Positions 58,637 through 64,000 of a stretch of 64,000 nucleotides of DNA are shown in pieces. The DNA is from Bidens hawaiensis. Taxonomy: Eukaryota; Streptophyta; Magnoliopsida; Asterales; Asteraceae. Position 1 is the stretch's first letter. The number at the start of each line of letters is the position of its first letter. Position numbers and translations under genes: made by a program. Under the pieces are notes generated by a model that worked only from the letters and a program-made list of their open reading frames with translations, was not told the origin of the DNA and ran no database searches. The stretch is from assembly GCA_021521415.1 (NCBI GenBank), contig JAIQDT010003577.1, positions 1 through 64,000 of the forward strand. The letters run 5' to 3'.

Positions 58637-59251
58637 CTGCAACAAACTAACCAAGTTAGAACGACACAAAGACATAGCACAAGTTCGCTTTGTTACCATG
58701 AGCGAAGTTGTGATAAACTCTGTATAGGCGAAGTTAAAGTTGAGGCGAAGTTGGGAACAACTTCGCTTCAGCTTTAAGTTCGTCTAAATAATATTAAGTA
58801 AAAATGATCTAGGCGAAGTTAAAGTTAACTTCGCTTCATCACGACATCGCCTCAGGCGAATTTAAGTTTCAGGCGAAGTTACGGATAACTTCGCCTCAGG
58901 CGAACTTAAGCTTCGGGCGAAGTTACGGATAACTTCGCCTCAGGCGAATTTAAGCTCCAGGCGAAGTTACGGATAACTTCGCCTAAACCCTAACTTCGCC
59001 TGAATCTGATCGGCGACAGTTAGGAATTATGGAACAACGTGCAGTTGATGATTCGGCTAGTTTAGACGATTAAGAACTCTTAAACACAAGTTTTAAGAAC
59101 ATGTTGACGATCAATATGTTTATTAACACTTTAAAACACAAGTTATGAAAATCGGTTTCAAAACCGATGGTCCGAGGGTTCGAAACCGGTCGAAACAAAC
59201 ATTTAGACGCTTGAATGAACATTGAGTATGTGATATAATGGTATTTTGAAC
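58637..59251 (-). other. putative leader intron of element C
   Basis: Minus strand: GTTTGTTGCAG acceptor two bases before the ATG at 58634, GTTCTAACTTGG as branch point about 25 bases before it, and ATTCAAG/GTTCAA (59251) as candidate donor about 125 bases after the TATA box. Confidence 0.45.
58687..59003 (-). repeat. array of GGCGAAGTT motifs with 44-bp tandem repeat, element C
   Basis: At least ten exact motif copies. From 58872 three copies of a 44-bp unit (starts 58872, 58916, 58960) each hold a hairpin with arms GGCGAAGTTA and TAACTTCGCC around CGGA, followed by CTCAGGCGAA.TTAAGCT. A partial unit precedes them at about 58850. Confidence 0.92.
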
Positions 59252-59375
59252 CTTGAATCGGTGTGAAAATCGGGAATAAATAAAACGTAATCGGATGAAA
59301 TAACAAGTTCGCCGGAAAAGTCGGATAAGTTCGCTGTTATTTTGAAAAGTGATGAACAGTGTGTCTCTAAGAATT

Positions 59376-59450
59376 CTTTATATAGGGGATCTGTTATACA
59401 GGCGAAGTTACGGATAACTTCGCCTAGGCGAAGTTATCCACAACTTCGCC
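59376..59450 (-). promoter_or_regulatory. putative internal promoter of element C
   Basis: On the minus strand, two adjoining hairpin-forming motif pairs (59400-59450) lead into CTATATAAAG (59376-59385). It lies about 745 bases before the extra ORF ATG, close to the equivalent distance in A. Confidence 0.5.
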
Positions 59451-59475
59451 TGTTCAACAACATCGCCTAAAATTT

Positions 59476-60811
59476 CAAAATTTAACCTTATAAGTTTAAC
59501 ATTTTTCCAATTAAGTTGTAAAACTTTCCTTGAAGTACTAAACGACATGATCAAGTCTAAGTAACCAGTTAAAAAATCATAAAACTATCTAAGTACAAAA
59601 ACTTAAAAAATTTAAAGTATAAGGGATCAAATTTCAGTCTCGATAGGGACTGCTACGTTTTAGAAAAGATCCGAACAGGAATCATACTAACTACGTGACT
59701 GTCACATAGATCCGTGTTTAGCTGTATTATGACATATAGAGACAGGTTGTAAGCAGGTATAAATTAAAGTGGTTTTCATCGTTTCTGTGATACGAGTTAG
59801 GTTCGATTAAGCCTCAAAATTTAAGTGGGCAACAACTCAGAAATATTGATGCCTCCTATCTATTCTCAAAGCGTATTTGGCTTTCCCAAGTCACCCCGAA
59901 TTGACTTCGACCCATAGTGTCTGATTAAGTTGTAAGTACTCTTCATCTATTTCCCGTTCTTCTTCTTACTCTAAGATTGAGAAGTCTTGATTTTATCATC
60001 ACTAATATGTTTCAATAACTCCAATTTTTTTTTTTTTTTTTCATAAACATAGACTTCAAAGTAGTAATTAACTGCAAGTCCCGAATCTGGATCACTGCAG
60101 TATCTTGAGACGCTATCTTCACGGGAATCAGAACACACATGGGCTCGTGTATGACTTGGTAATCGCTTTTCTGCCTATCATTCGGAAAGATATATATGAA
60201 GACATGCAAAACTCTTAAGGAGTTTCCACGTAAAATCAAGTAAATTTAGTTTGTATCACGTCTACTTTTACGCACCATAAAAAGTTACCATGACATACAA
60301 TGACTGTCCTAAAGCCTTTTAAGCCTAATAACTTCACTAGTTAAGCACACAGAATTAGTATATCTATCATTTTCCAAGGTTGGATCAATTTTCTGTTAAA
60401 CATAGCTAACGAACTTCTTACGAAGTAACAGACTTGAAAAATAATTTCATTTCCCTTAAGAAAAATTTTAACATTCATCGCCCCGACCAAAACAAAGTCT
60501 TCAGGTAAACGGCTATCCCGAAGATCCAATGGATCAGCTGGACCGACCACATACTAGTATGTGTCCTTCTAACTAAGTATGATCGACTAATTGTAAGCGA
60601 TAGAAAGAAAAACTCATCATAAACCGCCCCGGTCATTATCAGTAATCTGGTTAATGGCTATCCTCAAAATCTACAAGTAGAAAATGAGGACCAAAACATA
60701 TCCGAAGACAAGTCCTTCAAACTGATGTAACCGACATATTTTTAAGCGATTAGTGACGTTTTTTTTTTTTTTTTTTTTTGTTTTTTTTTATAAATCACAA
60801 GATAAGCATGG
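59476..60811 (-). other. pol to extra-ORF spacer of element C
   Basis: No gene. Contains T runs on the plus strand (about 60026-60042 and 60760-60779), the GAAGGACACATA repeat blocks and GGTCGGGGCG purine runs shared with A and B. Confidence 0.6.
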
Positions 60812-63800
60812 TTACTCGGGATTGATCATCCCATTCAGTTCAATAAGGTTTTGAAATATGGATTTGTCAAACGCTTTAGTGTATAAATCAGCGAAATTAT
60901 CAAGCGTATCCACCTTTTCAAGAATTATCAGTTTCTTCTCAGCACAATCCCGTATGAAATGATGACGTATGTCAATGTGTTTAGTTTTACTATGTTTCAC
61001 GGGATTGTTAGTTACTGAGATAGCAGCTGTGTTATCAATGCAAATAGGAGTAAGTAAGAAATTCAGACCATAGTCGCTCAACTGTTGCTGAATCCAAAGA
61101 ACCTGAGAGCAGCAGTTGGATGCTGCCATGTATTCTGCCTCACAGGTTGAAATTGCGACTGAAGTCTGCTTCTTGCATTGCCACGACACCAATCTGCCAC
61201 CAAGAAACTGACATCCTCCAGTTGTTGACTTCCGACTCTGATTGCACCCTCCATAATCAGAATCTGTGTAAGCGACCAGCTCCAAGTCTCCTCCTCTCGG
61301 GTACCACAACCCCAGCTTCGGCTTGCCCTTGAGATACCGCAGTATCCTCTTTGCACCTTTCAAATGAGATTCTTTTGGATTTGCCTGAAAACGTGCACAA
61401 AGACAAACAGCAAACATTATATCAGGCCTAGATGCAGTTAAGTACATTAAATAACCTATTATTGCCCGATATTGAGTTGGGTCCACATCTGCATCACCAT
61501 CTACTTCAGCACCCAATTTGTGATTGACGCAGATTGGGGTATCATATGGAGAACTGTCCTCCATCTTGAAGCGCTTGAGCACATCATGAACATACTTCGT
61601 CTGATGAATGAACATCCCGTCCTTCCTCTGATCAACCTGCAATCCTAGAAAGAAAGTTAGTTCACCCATGGCACTCATTTCAAACCTTTTCTTCATGACG
61701 GCTTCAAACTCCTGACACATGGAGACTTTTGTTGCAGCAAATATAATGTCATCCACGTAGACTTGTACCAGCAGGAAGTCGCTTCCATCTCTTTTGAAGA
61801 ACAACGTGCTATCAATTTTCCCTCTTTCAAAACCATTCTCGAGCAAGTAATCCGATAAAGTTGCATACCAGGCACGTGGTGCCTGATGTAATCCATACAA
61901 TGCCTTGCTCAACCTGTACACGTGATCTGGATAGTCTGGGTCAGGAAAACCCGGAGGTTGCTCAACATACACAACCTCATCGACTTTCCCATTTAAAAAC
62001 GCACTCTTCACATCTAGCTGAAACACCTTCATCTTTTCATAAGCAGCAAACGCCAAAAACAATCTTATGGCTTCCAACCTGGCGACAGGAGCGAACACTT
62101 CGTTATAATCAATCCCCTCTTGTTGATTAAAACCTTTAACGACTAGCCTCGCCTTGTTTCTTATAATAATCCCCTTATCATCTCTCTTGCACTTGAACAC
62201 CCATTTTGTGCCTATCGCATGCACATTCTTTGGTTTTTCAACCAAAGTCCAAACTTCCATCTTCTCGAATTGAGCCAACTCTTCTTGCATGGCCTCGACC
62301 CACGAGCTGTCCTTTAAAGCCATTTGATAATTCTTCGGTTCAATCTGGCTTATAAAGCAGGTGTACAGGCATTCATTGATTATTCCTGTCTCCTTAATGC
62401 TTGTATAAACACAGGTATGTTCATTCAAGCTACTTCTCGTTTGTACACCTGAGGACACATCACCAATCACATTATCCAAAGGATGATCTTTATGAATTCT
62501 CGTGGTTGGAACAGAACCGACATGCAAATTATCTTCCAAATTAGAAGAGATCTCATCAATGGTTGTTTCATGCTGAGAGTGAAAAGGATTGATAAATTCT
62601 TCTTCAGTTGAGGCAGCAGGGGTACCAATAGTGTTTGATGAGGAAGGTTGACACTTATCAATCAGCTGTCTTTGCAATAGATTTTCTTCCTCATCGAGTA
62701 TCATCTTCGTCGCAGCTCTTTCTTCTTCTTCAGAAATCTCTAAATCCGGTACGTTAAACGACTTAAAAAGCTTAACATAGTCGAAAAGCTCAGCAGGTCC
62801 ATTGCTAGGTTTTGGCGGTTGGTAACTTGTGATGTCGGTGTTACACACCACCTCCACCTTGCAAGTCGAAGTATTGAAGACACGTCTGTTGGGAGTACCA
62901 ACAACATAACCGACTAATATTCCTTCATCGGCTACTTCGCCAAATTTAGAGTTTGTCTTCAAGATCGAACAAGGAGACCCGAATGGTTCAAGACCACTCA
63001 AGTTGGGCTTCCTTCCATGCATAAGCTCGTAACACGTTTTACCAAGTCTCTTAACGGTTAACACTCTATTCAGAACATAGCAGGCTGTAGAAACTGCTTC
63101 AGCCCAGAACATCACAGGAAGCTTCGAATCTGCCAGCATAGTCCTGGCTCCTTCAATTAAAGTTCGGTTCTTCCTTTCAGCCACTCCATTCTGTTGCGGA
63201 GTATACGGAGCGCTGTATTGATGTTCAATTCCTTTCTGAAGACAGAAGATCTCCATTTCAAAATTCTTGAACTCCGTCCCATTGTCACTTCTGATGAACT
63301 TAACTGTTTTACTCATGACGTTTTCAACTTTGGTAATTAAATTCTTCACCATTTGAGCCATCTCATCTTTCGATTTCAGAAAATATACCCACGAATATCG
63401 CGAGTAGTCATCAGTGATCACCAAGCAGTAAGAAGTACCTCCTAGACTTTTTACATTCACTGGACCGAATAGATCCATGTGAAGCAGTTCTAGAGTACTG
63501 GCAATAGAGTTGACCTTCTTGGTGAGATGGGATTTCTTGTGTTGCTTTCCCTTCTTGCATGCTATACATTTGTCTTCAAAGTTAAAACTTTTCAAGGGAA
63601 CGCCCATCACAAGCCCATTTTTGACAATGTGGTTCATCTTTCGAAGATGAATGTGCCCCATCCTCCTGTGCCATAGTTCGGATTCTGATTCGCTTGCTTT
63701 CGTCATTAAACATGATTCTCCCGTGGCCATTTCAGTAGACCTCATATCCATCACATATGTATTTGTATCACGTGGAGCTGTCATCACTATCCACTCGTCT

Positions 63801-63883
63801 GGTATCTGAAAACCAGGCTTCAACACGATCGCCTCATTCTTCGTGAAATGAACAGTATACTCCTTATCACAAATCTGCGACAC
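60812..63883 (-). CDS. pol: copia Pol polyprotein of element C (pre-integrase to RNase H)
   Basis: 1023 open codons. Residues 71-109: GAG-pre-integrase zinc region (WHRRMGHIH...CIACKKGKQHK). Integrase triad D137 (MDLFGP), D200 (RSDNGTEF) and E236 (NGVAERKNR), with the D-35-E spacing of retroviral-type integrases. RT about 530-790, with [11 protein letters not shown] near 622 and YVDD near 709. RNase H: YTDSDYGG near 872, CEAEYM near 911, IDNTAAI near 949. It ends INPE. The first Met is not the natural start: the frame continues upstream past a TAG at 63905-63907 toward protease, whose DSG motif lies outside the window. So the full gag-pol is interrupted, although this part is complete. All catalytic residues I can check are present. 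Confidence 0.93.
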   Translation of the reverse strand: MSQICDKEYTVHFTKNEAIVLKPGFQIPDEWIVMTAPRDTNTYVMDMRSTEMATGESCLMTKASESESELWHRRMGHIHLRKMNHIVKNGLVMGVPLKSFNFEDKCIACKKGKQHKKSHLTKKVNSIASTLELLHMDLFGPVNVKSLGGTSYCLVITDDYSRYSWVYFLKSKDEMAQMVKNLITKVENVMSKTVKFIRSDNGTEFKNFEMEIFCLQKGIEHQYSAPYTPQQNGVAERKNRTLIEGARTMLADSKLPVMFWAEAVSTACYVLNRVLTVKRLGKTCYELMHGRKPNLSGLEPFGSPCSILKTNSKFGEVADEGILVGYVVGTPNRRVFNTSTCKVEVVCNTDITSYQPPKPSNGPAELFDYVKLFKSFNVPDLEISEEEERAATKMILDEEENLLQRQLIDKCQPSSSNTIGTPAASTEEEFINPFHSQHETTIDEISSNLEDNLHVGSVPTTRIHKDHPLDNVIGDVSSGVQTRSSLNEHTCVYTSIKETGIINECLYTCFISQIEPKNYQMALKDSSWVEAMQEELAQFEKMEVWTLVEKPKNVHAIGTKWVFKCKRDDKGIIIRNKARLVVKGFNQQEGIDYNEVFAPVARLEAIRLFLAFAAYEKMKVFQLDVKSAFLNGKVDEVVYVEQPPGFPDPDYPDHVYRLSKALYGLHQAPRAWYATLSDYLLENGFERGKIDSTLFFKRDGSDFLLVQVYVDDIIFAATKVSMCQEFEAVMKKRFEMSAMGELTFFLGLQVDQRKDGMFIHQTKYVHDVLKRFKMEDSSPYDTPICVNHKLGAEVDGDADVDPTQYRAIIGYLMYLTASRPDIMFAVCLCARFQANPKESHLKGAKRILRYLKGKPKLGLWYPRGGDLELVAYTDSDYGGCNQSRKSTTGGCQFLGGRLVSWQCKKQTSVAISTCEAEYMAASNCCSQVLWIQQQLSDYGLNFLLTPICIDNTAAISVTNNPVKHSKTKHIDIRHHFIRDCAEKKLIILEKVDTLDNFADLYTKAFDKSIFQNLIELNGMINPE

Positions 63884-64000
63884 ACTCAGCAGATTGTGCT
63901 TCAGCTATTCTACAAAATTCACATTCTCAAGTGTCATTTTCCCATTCGACACCGTTCCTTTTCCAGTAATTCTTCCTCCACTTTCACCAGCAAAACTAAC
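63884..64000 (-). pseudogene. pol: C-terminal part of protease of element C, with nonsense codon
   Basis: Same frame as the Pol ORF below it: VSFAGESGGR-like text, then a region ending in NFVE, followed by TAG at 63905-63907 where element A has a Glu codon (GAG to TAG). The active-site motif lies beyond the window edge. Confidence 0.85.

Larger units (their letters stand above)
55284..64000 (-). mobile_element. Ty1/copia element C, youngest copy, runs off window
   Basis: 3' LTR (55284-55744), polypurine tract, extra ORF (55809-58634), leader intron, motif arrays, spacer and pol (from 60812), all on the minus strand. Protease start, gag and the 5' LTR lie beyond 64000. It is inserted in B's RT region, so it is younger than B, and its pol is open for 1023 codons. 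Confidence 0.92.

Noticed and set aside
58872..59003. CRISPR-like array
   Set aside because: The units are contiguous 44-bp tandem repeats without unique spacers, in a plant retrotransposon.

Overview
This window is repeat-dominated nuclear DNA of a flowering plant, most likely an Asteraceae (daisy family) species. That placement is an inference: the protein family coded at the 3' end of the copia elements resembles, from memory only, predicted retroelement proteins common in that family. No intact host gene is seen. The only clear cellular gene is a broken F-box-type gene fragment at 26432-27394 on the minus strand. The rest is layered transposons and low-complexity or unassigned DNA.

Left end (1-10864): a large Ty1/copia element (A, plus strand), 5'-truncated by the window, with gag, pol, a long spacer, an extra reading frame of about 980 codons, and a 3' LTR. 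Right end (48983-64000): two more members of the same family on the minus strand. Element B (48983-55283) is interrupted inside its reverse transcriptase by element C (55284 to beyond the window end). All three share one design: pol, then a spacer, then a cluster of inverted GGCGAAGTT / AACTTCGCC motifs followed by a TATA box, then a putative leader intron with a conserved branch point and acceptor, then the extra open reading frame, then an LTR carrying the same motif cluster. I read this as a second transcription unit inside the retrotransposon, and it is the most interesting system in the window.

Middle (10865-48982): a diverged fragment of a related extra-ORF gene (minus) split by a solo LTR of a Ty3/gypsy family; a second solo LTR of the same family with a perfect target duplication; four hAT-like non-autonomous elements with 7/8 or 8/8 target duplications; a tRNA-derived SINE with a 17-bp target duplication; a nearly complete gypsy chromovirus (minus, 30925-41500) with an extra copy of its 5' leader beyond the 3' LTR; Tourist-like MITEs; two decayed PIF/Harbinger transposons in opposite orientation, one split by a tandem Cassandra TRIM (three 5S-rRNA-bearing LTRs and two internal segments).

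Working relationships: gag and pol of the copia and gypsy elements once supplied particle, protease, integrase, reverse transcriptase and RNase H, but every copy seen here has stop codons or frameshifts. Element C is the best preserved. The non-autonomous elements (MITEs, SINE, Cassandra) code for nothing and depended on enzymes supplied elsewhere.
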